The position numbers were made by a program, and so were the translations under genes. A stretch of 40,057 nt of DNA from Flammula alnicola (taxonomy: Eukaryota; Basidiomycota; Agaricomycetes; Agaricales; Strophariaceae), in NCBI GenBank assembly GCA_015499995.1, contig JADNRV010000389.1, positions 1 to 40,057 on the forward strand, written 5' to 3'. How positions within the stretch are numbered: position 1 is the first letter of the stretch; the number at the start of each line of letters is the position of its first letter. Under the pieces are notes generated by a model. It searched no databases. It saw only the letters and a list, made by a program, of their open reading frames with translations, and was not told the DNA's origin. Of this stretch, positions 22,201 to 32,525 are shown piece after piece.

Positions 22201-22835
22201 GGGAGCGGGTGCCGGTGTCTGATCCCAACGGGAACGCTTTGGGGTTTCACCGACAGCACCGGCATCTGCAGGCGTAGCATCCCACCGCGACCGACGTTTC
22301 TTTGGTGCCGAGCTTCCAGAGCCTCTTTCGACCACTCTCCTTTGCCTTTTAGGTTAGGGTCGATGTTTTCGTCCGTGGGTTCTTCGACGTCCCATCTCCT
22401 CTTCCGCTTCGTCCCCGACGACTCCTTCTCCTTGTTCATGGCAGCAAGCTCCTTGGCGGCAGCCTCAATCTCCTCGCGAGGCGGCGTTTTGTCAAGGTCC
22501 ATCTTCATCTGATTATCCTCCCTGTCTTTCCTCTGCTTCTCTTCAACCGCCCTCTTCACTCTCTGTTCCTCCTGTTCCAACCGAGACAGCCTCATAGCAT
22601 CTTTGTAACCACCTTCTACATCTCCTCCTTCCTTGAATGCATCGGCACTATCAACGGCCTGGCGGTTGAAGCGACGGTTGTGATAGTCGGACTGCCTGGA
22701 CGCGATTTGGCGCTTGGAGGCGGTCTCAGCGAAGGGGTCGATATCTTCTTCCTCTGCAAGGTCATGGAACTCTTGGAGAATATCCTTGGGCACTGTGTAG
22801 GAGTCAACCAACCTGGGAGAGCCCGGAGATGACAT
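19263..22835 (-). CDS. Splicing factor 3B subunit 1 (SF3B1/Hsh155), reading frame apparently broken by one base
   Basis: This is the U2 snRNP component that clamps the branch-site duplex. Exons are 22835-20250, 20191-19868 and 19810-19263. The N-terminus ([19 protein letters not shown]) leads into RWD/TP repeats (RRWDV, SRWDATP, SRWDQTP), which act as U2AF-homology-motif ligands. The HEAT superhelix follows to the C-terminus ([15 protein letters not shown]). The loop DEQQKVRT, which in human SF3B1 holds the mutation-hotspot Lys, is conserved. Upstream of about 22310 the coding frame is shifted relative to the rest: one base is missing between ...EWSKEALEA and APKKRRSRW. Adding one base makes every exon phase agree (1152 aa). 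No GT-AG intron of suitable length removes the shift without also removing coding-like sequence. A sequencing or assembly error is likely, because the gene is essential. Confidence 0.96.
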
Positions 22836-22985
22836 TATACCTCGTTTTTTGCGTTTGGAAACAGTTGTTTGGATGGCGGTCAGTGACAAGGAGCAACTCC
22901 GAGTGGATGACCAATACGACTGGTAAATATTCCCACGCCTTTCAACCCTATAAAGGCAACTATTTTTTTATCGTCTTCCACTCAC
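22836..22985. promoter_or_regulatory. SF3B1 promoter region, with plus-strand TATA box
   Basis: This is upstream of the leftward SF3B1 gene. A plus-strand cctataaagg near 22947-22956 precedes a small candidate open frame starting at 22986. Confidence 0.35.
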
Positions 22986-23242
22986 ATGAGTTCCTTCGAG
23001 TCATGGCATGCCTTTTGGTGAGTCTACGTTTCACTTCTTTCACATGATGATATCATTGCCGCCCCAGTCGTAGCCATCTGACAATGGTCATGACGACTCG
23101 GTACAGCACAAGCCAAACAGTTGCACCACTGACTCTTTTTTTTCGTACATCTTGTCGAAATTCATCGTGCTTACTCTTCCTTCTTTCGCAGACCTTCTTC
23201 CTTCAGGTCCTTCCTCGAGTCGTCACTTCGGATATGCAGTAG
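22986..23242 (+). CDS. Possible small two-exon ORF, unknown
   Basis: ATG at 22986; exon 1 is 22986-23017, then a GTGAGT...CCCAG intron (23018-23067), and exon 2 is 23068-23242. This gives 68 aa with a Leu/Phe-rich second half. A TATA box sits about 35 bp upstream of the ATG and the splice signals are good. The protein has no family resemblance, and the tract could equally be a non-coding divergent transcript from the SF3B1 promoter. Confidence 0.22.
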
Positions 23243-24145
23243 TTTTGGAGTCAAGTGTGAGTCCTTTTCTTGTATGACTCTGAAGATGAGAACATATATC
23301 ACCAACCTCCGGAGCTACGGCGATGGGGAAAACAATACAAAAAATACTAAGAACAGCCAGCTGATCTTTCCTTTTCCTTCATCTGGAAAGTTTTGACGAA
23401 GGCTGATGTGTTCTATTTTTCTAGACGTGTACCAATTTCATTCGTCCAATCTTCTCGTCTAGTTCTGCACCTCGTCTTATCGTTTGTCCTTTGTATTACA
23501 ATTTACCTGTCCCCAATCATGATCAATAAAATCCTTTACCTTGCACCCGTCCGAGAAACGCATCTGAACTCCTCGCAAAATCATTCGATAAGAAATCTTC
23601 TATTCTGAACCTATTCGAAAACAAACGGATTGCATAGTGATGTGTGACGGACAGTAAAGCTAAGTATTGTACAAGAGACACTAGTGGACGTACGAATAAC
23701 ACAATGATCAACTAATATGTACTAGACTTGATTCAAGTCTTCGACCAAAAAAGATATTCCAAGTGATCATGGACGAATGAATGAAATGAATAAGGAAAAG
23801 CAACAGTCAGGATAGATCGATAACTAAAAGTCCTGCTGGCTGGCTATCAACATCAACCAACATTGAAATTGAAGGAGAGAAAGAGTTCGAGCTCGAGACC
23901 CGTTATCATCATCCATAACCCAAGCCCGCTATGTAATGGAAGGACGCGTTCATGTCAAAAATATATAAAAAGTCGTTGAAAATAAAACGAGATAAAGACA
24001 GTATCCAAGTCAAAGAGATAAAGTCAATATGGGCTGATAGATAACGTCGTCGCATTGTCGTAAAATATAGAATCGAGATCGAGATCAGAACAGACGAGAA
24101 AACGATGCACCTTTGCCTGCACGAAAAAAAAAACCAAAACGAAAA
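23243..24145. other. Intergenic region, no gene seen
   Basis: AT-rich 3' flank of the forkhead gene (leftward transcription) with short homopolymer runs. No coding or RNA gene was recognised. Confidence 0.45.
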
Positions 24146-27115
24146 TCACCACCACTTGGCGGGACTGTCGTATCCAGGACTGTCATAAAGGAGCGAACCT
24201 CGCCCCTTGCCAAAGATCCCCGCCGGGCTATCGTCGTACGCCCTATTCAGCTCGTCGTCGAGGATCGCACGAGGATCATGAGGGTCGAAAATCGAGCGCG
24301 AGCCCGGCGTGCGGAACGGCGACGCACCCAAGGCGCCAATCGGGGTCCGGAACGGCGAGTCGCTCGAAGACCCGAACACGAGCCTCCTCGGCGTCACCGG
24401 ATGGCCAAAGAAGACATTCGTGTTCATGGTCGGGTTCGAGGGGACGCGCATGCGCGGCGTCCGCATCGGGTCCTCGTCCTCCTGGTCGTGCGAGACGTCC
24501 AGGGGCTGCACGCCGCCGCTGTATGTGGGAGGGGGGTCGAGGTTCGATTTGTAGTGGGCGAGGCTTGCGGTGGGGCTCATGTGCAGGCCTTTGTGGGAAA
24601 GAGGGGTGCGGATGGATGAGATCTGGTGGGTGCTTCGCGGAGGAGTGGAAGGCATGTTCAAAGAGGAAACGGGCGTGGATGGACGACCTGTGTCGTCTGA
24701 TTTGGTGTATGTTTGCTTAACGCGACAGTTGAGAGTAGGAGAAGTAGGAATAGGGGGGAAGGCGGAGTTCTGCATGACGACGTTTAGTTCGACGAATGAA
24801 GTATATTTATTGCCGACGCTTACCTTGCGACTGGCTCGCTTTTTCTTTCCCTTCTTATCGAGGAGAGAAGAGCCGTCATCTTTATCAGAGTCGTTGTCAA
24901 AGTTCAGCAGCTCGATGCCTGGCTGCAAAAGCCCTTCCTTCGGCGACTCGCCCCAGAATCGCACGGGGCCTAAGAGCGAAGTGTTGAAAATACTGTCGTC
25001 GTCGACATCGTTTGAGGATGGGGCATCAATCTCGGGTTTATTAAGCAAGTTGGCGACAGTAACGCTGACAGAGGCGCTGATCTGGCACAAATCACTCTGC
25101 GCACTAGCAGACCGCCCGTCGTGCATGTCAATATCGGCATCGCTAGTGGCAGGCAAGGAGGAAGGAGGACTCGAAGAATTCCGATTCGGGGTTAATTCCG
25201 GAACAGAAGAAGAGGATATTGAGGAAGAAATAGAAAGGATCGAGGGAATTGGCGATAAACGACTTTGGGGCGAAGGAGGTGAAGGATCGGTATCCGTGAT
25301 GGGTGTATCGTTTTCTTTCGTAATAGGTATGGAGGAAGCACCACTGCTGTTATTCACAACTCTATTGAATGCAGCTGTTGGAGGTAATGGAGGGAATATG
25401 ACTTCCGTTGGGAATCCTTGAGGTTGCTGAATGCAACTCTCGTAATAAGGTTGATGATGAGGTGTAGGTCGTGTAGGAGGAAATAATGGATGAGAGGTAA
25501 GAGAGGTCGGTCCCATAAATGACGATTGTAGGCCAGACTCAGAAATTAGCATGCCGGCAAAGGCCGCCTCTTTCCTGATTTTCTTGGCCTTTCGTCCGTC
25601 CGCAGCGTCGTCCTCGTCCACGCGTTTCCGTGCTTTCGCTTTGCCTTTCGAGCCACCAGCTAGCTTCTCTTTGCCGTCGTTGCCATTTATATAGTCCTTG
25701 CACAAGTGCTTTTTGAAACCACCATCCTTAAAGCACTCAAGGTCATGGTCGTAGATGGCCCAAAGTGTCCTGCCGACTGAGCGATCTCTTGGAACTTTAC
25801 GGAAGCATACGGTCGTGCTCAAGACGTGGCGTATGCTGTTCATCCAAGTCGTTTCGCCGCGCTTGTAGTGCGGATACACTATTGTAATCCAGTCATAAAT
25901 TTCTTGCAGGGTGAGTCGGTGTTCCGGGGATGATAAGATCGCACGGCCGACAAGAGCCGCGTACGATAGGTCGGGTTTAGTAGACGAATAGGGACCAGGA
26001 GGAAGCTTATAGGGTAGGCTATCGTATTCGTTCTCGTCGGGAGCAGGACCCATGGGACCAGGAGAAGAGACGAGATTAATACGGCGGGTGGGTGAAGACA
26101 TGGGAGATGACGCAGGAGGGGGCGAAGACGGAGGCAGAGGTGATGTCGTCTTTTTACGAGATGAAGATTGTATACGCTGAGGTTGTGGGGTTATAGGAAT
26201 GGATGAAGAGGAGCTCGCTACTGGAGGTCTATATGCCATTGGCATAAAGTGCGGGTATGCAATATACCCTGGATAAGCATAGTACTGAGGCAAAGGCTGA
26301 CTCTGGGGGGGATGTTGCGCCACAGGACGCGTGGGAGTCGGTGTCTCAGTTTTACATGTCGTGTCCTACAAGATATTTAGAGGTGTTTCATAAGACAAGA
26401 GAAAAATAAACACCTTATTAACAGCCTTGCGTGACACTGAATCAGTGCTCAGATTCGTGTGGTCTCGATAATATTTGCTTTTCTGGGGGGTCACAGGTGG
26501 AGGTTCGTTGATCTGGGAACGCTCGATCAGCGAATGGTGGCAGGTACGCGTTAAAACACGTCGACTGACCTCTGTAGTGGCATTAAGGGCTCCTTCGGCA
26601 CCTCCAGTACCAGTAATACGCGGGTCATCGCGTGATTGCGTGGAACTGGCGAGGCTTTGGCCAGAATGGGACGCGTTACTGGGGGACGGGGAGGGGGGAT
26701 GTGGCATATTTCTGCTAGATTCGCGTTCCCTTCCCCTGCGGCTCCTTCGCTGCCTCCTCTGTCTCTCTATTACCATTTCCATACTATCCATGCGGCGGTG
26801 AGGAATTTCGGTGTCATGAGGCTCAGGCTTGACTGGGGTAACAGGTGGTGGGGTACCATCACGGAGGGAACTGGAGCTTGCGCGGGACATGGAACGCGCC
26901 AACGACGACGAGGAGCCTACAGATCTTGATCCCGAGCGTAAATCCGATCCCGACCGTGCTCTGTACTCGTTATCGCGCTCGAGAACGCGTGGAGGCAAGG
27001 AACTGTCCGCTGTGAGAAATTGGCGCATCTGGTCGCTTCGCTTGTTCAGATCTTCACGCGTTATTCCAAGTGTATGGAGGAGCTGAGATATGGGAGACAC
27101 TTGCGTGTCTGTCAT
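24146..27115 (-). CDS. Forkhead-domain transcription factor
   Basis: Exons 27115-26570, 26512-26414, 26365-24824 and 24769-24146 join in frame to 936 aa. The last intron (24823-24770, 54 nt, GTAAGC...GCAG with a CTAAA branch-like site) is a multiple of three, so retention would insert 18 residues. The forkhead domain spans about 346-435: DLSYAALVGRAIL, LTLQEIYDWI, then the recognition helix TWMNSIRHVLS and CFRKV, and wing residues GRTLWAIYD. Forkhead proteins bind DNA in the nucleus; yeast relatives control cell-cycle gene clusters. Flanking regions are Ser/Pro-rich with many SP/TP sites, consistent with CDK or MAPK phosphorylation, and a basic KAKARKRVDE stretch after the domain may be a nuclear signal. 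The position usually held by Asn or Ser after the RH of the recognition helix is Val. Confidence 0.92.
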
Positions 27116-27591
27116 GGTAACTGAAAGGCGCCGCAGCAGTGTGGGTTGAATTATTGATACAATTGTCGTGTCTGAGTGTGCGAGAGGAACTGCGAGAAGG
27201 GCGGACGAAAAAAAAATGGAGGCCTAACACCAGGAGTACTGTATTGAACCTGATATCGCAGGTAAAAGAAGATAGTCGGGGCACAAATACAGAAAGCGAG
27301 TAGTAGAAGAGAGGATTGAAGGCAGCAAGGGGAGGGGAGGAAGAGGGAATTGACGTCTAGTCCAGATTGGGATGTGTACGATGATGCAAAACTGCAAACT
27401 CCGACACAGCGAAAAAAACACTCAAAAACAATCCACTTTCATCTCACTTCGTGCCACCGCCGCTCAGGTACCTGAGAATCAGCGCCCACGGCAAGACAAA
27501 TTGCTTAATTATTCCTATCCTACATACACACGATTTACAATGTATTCTGGGTATTTTTCACTTCAAATCATATCACAGTTTCGACTATCAC
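27116..27591. promoter_or_regulatory. Promoter region of the forkhead gene / 3' flank of LIG4
   Basis: These 476 bp lie between the forkhead start codon and the DNA ligase IV stop codon, both on the minus strand. The tract is rich in purine and pyrimidine runs. No specific element is supported. Confidence 0.4.
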
Positions 27592-30500
27592 TTAGGGTAC
27601 GAATTCTTGATGGATAAACGTCATTGTTATGAACCCTGAAGGAAATCAATAATTAAAACAAGGCTCACCATCTTCGTCCAACAGGGTCTCCTCGTCCAAG
27701 CACGCTTGAATGTACTCTGAAATCACAAGATGTCGCCGTTTGGGTCTTAGAAATATTCGTCAGTCCCTATCACCCGATAGAAAACGACGACGACGTACTT
27801 GGAAGTGCGCTTTATCAACTCGAATCGTCGGCTCTCATCGCGTTTGTCAACGACAACATGTGTTAGCTTGGGTTCATCGAGGTCAACAATTTTTCCGCCA
27901 TTCGCTGTGATCAATTTCGTTATTTCGGCGAAGCTAGGACGTAAATTAAGTCAGTCAAGAAGGCCGAACGTCAAGAGGAAAATAGTACTTCTTATTGATA
28001 TCCTTCTCATGTTTAGATGTCTTGACATTCATTCCGTTCTTGGCCGCATTCTCTGGAGAATCCAGATAAAAGCATCTGTAGATGGGTTGAGTCATAAGTA
28101 TAATGAATCTCAATAGCGACCCACAGATGTTTGAAGATGTGCTCCTGGTCATACTCCATAGCACTCTCGCTTTCGCCCATTTTTAGATCGCCATCCTCCT
28201 AATAATACGGATGAGTATTGTCTCTTCGCATCGAAGTCTGGTGTATATGTCCTACCTCAGGTTGTTTGCCAGCAGCTTTCGTAGATGTCGAAGCTTTCTC
28301 AACATTATCCGTCTTGACCTCAAACCAATCATCTAGATCAACTTCCTCTTCAGGTTCTGCCACATCAGCGTTTTCAGAGTCGGCTTCAGTCACAGAGTCT
28401 TCGTCAACATCATTCTCAGCAGAAGGGCCTGCCCTCTTGTCCTCGACCTTGAACCACTCGGCAAGCGCTGGATCCATGGCTTCGTCCTCCTCGACCTTGG
28501 GGACGATCTCTTTCTCAGGAGGGGTCATGTCCGCGTCTTCGTTTGCCTTCGCTGAAGTCGATGCCTCGGCAGACGCAGGTTCGGCGGCAGTAGTCTCGTC
28601 CTCTTCTCCTCCCAAGTCATAATCGTCCGTCACCATCCGTGAATTCGTAGCATGGAAGAAATACCTGATACAGATTGACAAAGGTAAGTCACTTTGTGCA
28701 CCAAATAAAAATAGCAATCGCACTTCTTCCGCATGGGCAGCCTTTCACCCTCTTCAATAGAATCTACGATCCAGTTGGGTTTGATAATGTCGACTGCGCC
28801 CTTGTCGATGAGCAACTTGAGGTCGTACGCTTTTGGAGCAAAACCAAAACGTCAGCGGTCTTTCCTGGAACGAGGACACGGACGTAGAAGAAGACTGGTA
28901 CTGACGTGTGACAGTTCCTCCATAAACGACGAAGAGTTCGGGTTGATTAGTCGCGATTTGTGCACAGGTCCCACCATTGGCGTAGATCCTAGGTGACGAG
29001 CAGTCAGCGACAAATGTTTCGTCTCAAGATCTACTGGATAAACACTCACTGTTTCGACAAGGTTTTTTTGTCTTCATCGCCTGTTCGTGATTTGGGGTCG
29101 GACATAACAACTGTTGGTATATACATATTGGTTCCGTTCTATGATGATCAAGTATGGTCAACACGTACCAAATTTCATGTCTTCGAAAATGTTGCTTTCT
29201 ACTCTGACGCCCTTCATCTTCGGGCCTTGATACTGTGGAAGAACAGTTGCCTGGTCGGAAAAAAACTTTAATACGATAGATCCAGAACATAGACCATAAT
29301 GTCCATACCTTTTTGGCTACGGTTTTTCTCTTCTTTTTCGTAACACTGAACCCATATTAAAAATAAGTGCCGATTGTGCAGATCACAATTACGATGAACT
29401 CACCCAGCATCGCTCTCCATCTTCCTCTTCCGTTCGGAGCGCAAGCTCTCCAAGACGGCTGATCACTTGGTCAAATCTCATTAAATTGACAGGAAAAGGG
29501 TACCTACACGAAGCCGACATGCAGTCCGCGATGCTGAGATCATCTCGAATGCTCAGAGCACGAGGAAATCTCATCGTAAATCCCATATGATATTGGTCTA
29601 GAATAATACATAAATAAACATAAGTGGCGCTAATATAAAGACAGAAGTTGAAATTTTTTACCTGAAGGTGTGACTTCCGCCGCCTTGACTTTAATGATGA
29701 ACGAGCTAGAAGAGATCGTTAGCAAGCTCGGAGGCACAAAGGACGATAGCTACAACGACCGACTCTTCAGGGTTGAGATAGAGATCTCCTTTGTCGTCCT
29801 GGCCACGCTTTGCGGTTTGCAGGAACTCAGGCGGATTCTTCGGATCCCAAGGTTTCCAGGGCTTTCCCCGTATCCAGACATAGTCGGCAAACGATAGACC
29901 GGTGCCTATGCGGACGAAAGTGCTGTATCTGATCAAGGCGTCAGTTTTTTGAAGGACAGAAGGGATGAATGTTCATCTCACTTTGGCTCTTCATCGTCAT
30001 CGTAGGCAATTCTATCGTCGAAAACAGCGCAAACGAGAGTGGATACGCCTCCAGAGCGTTTGCCGCTGCCGTAGTTGCCAGCTACAGGGTGTCTCGAATA
30101 AAAGAAAGTTTCGGCGAGGTGTGAAATTTGACGTACCGACAACGAGAACGTCGACGGTCTCTCCCATATTGTCCTATTCAGTTGATAAACATCTGGGTCT
30201 TCACGTTTGATGAAACACATACCATATATTCAGGCTTCACCTTGATCCAGTCCATATTTCGTCCATTGAGGACATACTTGGACAGCGGATGCTTGATGAC
30301 AAGACCCTCTCCTCTAGCAGCCATGACTTCGTCCATCCTCTCTCTGATATCTTTCGCGGTTTTGCCTTTGTATTCAACAGCATACTCGATTCGCCCTTGG
30401 ATTTCCTTCAGACAATTGCGCATGTTCTTCTTCCGAAATGCAGTTGAGCGATGGAGAAGGGATTGGCCGTTGAGATATAGGAGATCGAATACTTTGACTA

Positions 30501-32179
30501 TGGCAAAATAAATGAGTATTTAATAAAGATGAGTAAAGAAAAGGACATACAGCACGGACGAGGATTGTGTTCCTTTTTCGACTTATCTATAAGGCAGTAT
30601 AATATCAATATCAAGTCCACTAGTCACATTTAAATATCATACCAAGAGCTGCTGTCTTCAGTGTTCCGAAAGGTAAATTGCGTTCTGACACAGGATCCCA
30701 CACCAGCATCTCTCCGTCCAGAATGATACTGTGGATAAAAATCAGCGGTAAGCCAAACTTTTCTATGAATATATCGTACTCATCCACACGAGGATCGAAA
30801 GCTTGGTCAATGAAGGGCGTTAAACTGCCTGTGCCAATATGTTTTCCATAGAGGTAAGTGTAATCCTTTCCTTTTCTGACAAAGAGCTTGAACAAAACAA
30901 CAAAATTCATCTAGAGAAATAACACACCGAGAGCAGTAGAAGTATTCGTTTCCTCGCTTGTGCAACTGCATTCTCTCTCCGTCGAGCTTCTCCTCAATGA
31001 AAAATTCGGAGCCACCCATCTCGCGCACGGTGTCTTCGATCTTTTTCGTTGGACGTTTGCATAGCATTGGCGCAAACGCGTGGAATAGCTGCACAGCTTT
31101 GTCCTACAACCAAATCGTCAGAATGTGCCAAAAGATACATGGTCGATATAAGCTCACTTCAGCGTTCAATCTGAACGAGGGGTCCCAAAGTTCATATGCC
31201 ACCTTCTTGAGATCTGAGCAGGTGTTATACAGATCTTGTGCGTCTGGATGAAAGACGGAGAATACTGTGGTTTCCTTGACTGATATGACCATATCTTTCG
31301 GCGATATTCAGCAGAGAATCTCAAAATGGTACAATGATTGAATACCTTTCAGGATGATACGGACGATCCACCGTTGCTCTTCAGGTGTGGTACGGTTGTA
31401 AATACGTTGCAAGATCTTCGACTGCACATCTCTGTTCACAACCCATAAGGTAAGAAGAAAAACTACGGGGAAAAACACATACTGCTTGCCCATACTCTTC
31501 GAGAGTTCATCGAGGATGTCATTTAAGTCATCGATAGACAGAGAACCTTCGATAACTGATGAACGCTTGCTGACGACTTCATATAAGACAGTTGGAAAGT
31601 CTCCGGACGTTTTCTGAGCATAAATAAAGCGTTACATTGAGAATGCCACGTTAGATACAAAACGCATACGTCGCGTTCGGTAGGTTTCTTCCAATTGAGC
31701 AGACGAATGGCATCAGGGTCCCTCATGCCCAGAGGAATGAGCTTGATATATGTCTTGGCCAGATTCTTCTCCTTCAGGCCATAAACTGCGCGTTCTCTGT
31801 CTTTCTGACCACACACAACACAGGATAAGAATGGTTATCCCAAGTGCAAAGAACGAGGCTGAATACCTGGGGAAGAATGAGACGCAAAACGGGGTAGAGA
31901 TCGTAGCCCTTCTCTTGCCGCCAATGCTGAATATGAATGATGAACTCAGGGAGTCAAAGAAATGGATAAAAATCATACAGTAAACCAGGCGCCAAGGAGC
32001 TTCCTTCGTCTGTCTTGCTTCCTCTCGATCTGCAATTTCTCAAAAAGACCAACCAGAATGCCAAATGGGGCGCTTGCAATATTTTCAGGTGGAGGTGGAT
32101 ATGTAGGTGTCTCCATTAAAGGCGCTGCTTGACCAGGCGAATTTGGAGCAGAAGTGGGCGCTGGCGTTGGTTGCATCAT
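27592..32179 (-). CDS. LIG4: DNA ligase IV (ATP-dependent), non-homologous end joining
   Basis: The gene has at least 20 exons. Among those worked out are 32179-31979, 31926-31867, 31804-31670, 31613-31483, 31431-31346, 31294-31158, 31103-30928 and 30497-30223. The last exon encodes EFVP and ends at 27592. Motif I is EEKLDGERMQ (AMP-accepting Lys near 30988); motif III is ILDGEML, motif IV EGLVIKHP and motif V DWIKVKPEY. An N-terminal DNA-binding region precedes them, and the OB fold and two BRCT domains follow (IKPNWIVDSIEEG; LTHVVVDKR, LVISEYIQACLDE). Family members seal double-strand breaks with XRCC4/Lif1 in the nucleus. The linker between the BRCTs is ~120 residues, very acidic, and carries two similar motifs (AEWFKVEDK, DDWFEVKTD). 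The start is the first of two adjacent ATGs. Confidence 0.95.
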
Positions 32180-32525
32180 GATGTCTGGGGCGTTGTCTTG
32201 AACGTGAAATATGGAATCGCACTGGTGGATAGGATGTCAAGTGGTTGATAATGATTATGTGCTTTTATTACTTCATAGACGAGGTATAGAAACTAAGGAG
32301 AGAAGCGGTCGTGTTGGCTGAAATAGATTCAAGTTGGGATTGAGTCAAAATAGAACCTCGTGATATCAATACGGTTGCGACGCGTTCTTTGTCCTTGTTT
32401 GATTTCTGCCTTTCGTGACTGACCGCATGTCAGGCTGCTTTCCAAGTCCCTCGATATCCAGCTCGTCTTTCAACCATGTCAGCCACAAAATTATCTCTTC
32501 TCTCTGACCATCTATTCTCTTCGCC
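32180..32525. promoter_or_regulatory. Divergent promoter (LIG4 / Gin4-like kinase)
   Basis: These 346 bp separate the start codons of the DNA ligase IV gene (-) and the protein kinase gene (+), so a shared or overlapping promoter is required. No specific element is claimed. Confidence 0.45.

Noticed and set aside
22300..22388. 89-nt intron as an explanation for the SF3B1 frame break
   Set aside because: It restores frame, but the donor (GTCGAA) and acceptor (CAAAG) are weak and the removed part looks like coding sequence in frame. Kept only as an alternative.
21442..22512. Long plus-strand open frame (356 codons)
   Set aside because: It lies fully antisense to SF3B1 coding sequence and has no protein-family character.
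24570..25421. Long plus-strand open frame (283 codons)
   Set aside because: Antisense to the forkhead gene; Ser/Glu-rich composition comes from the coding strand.
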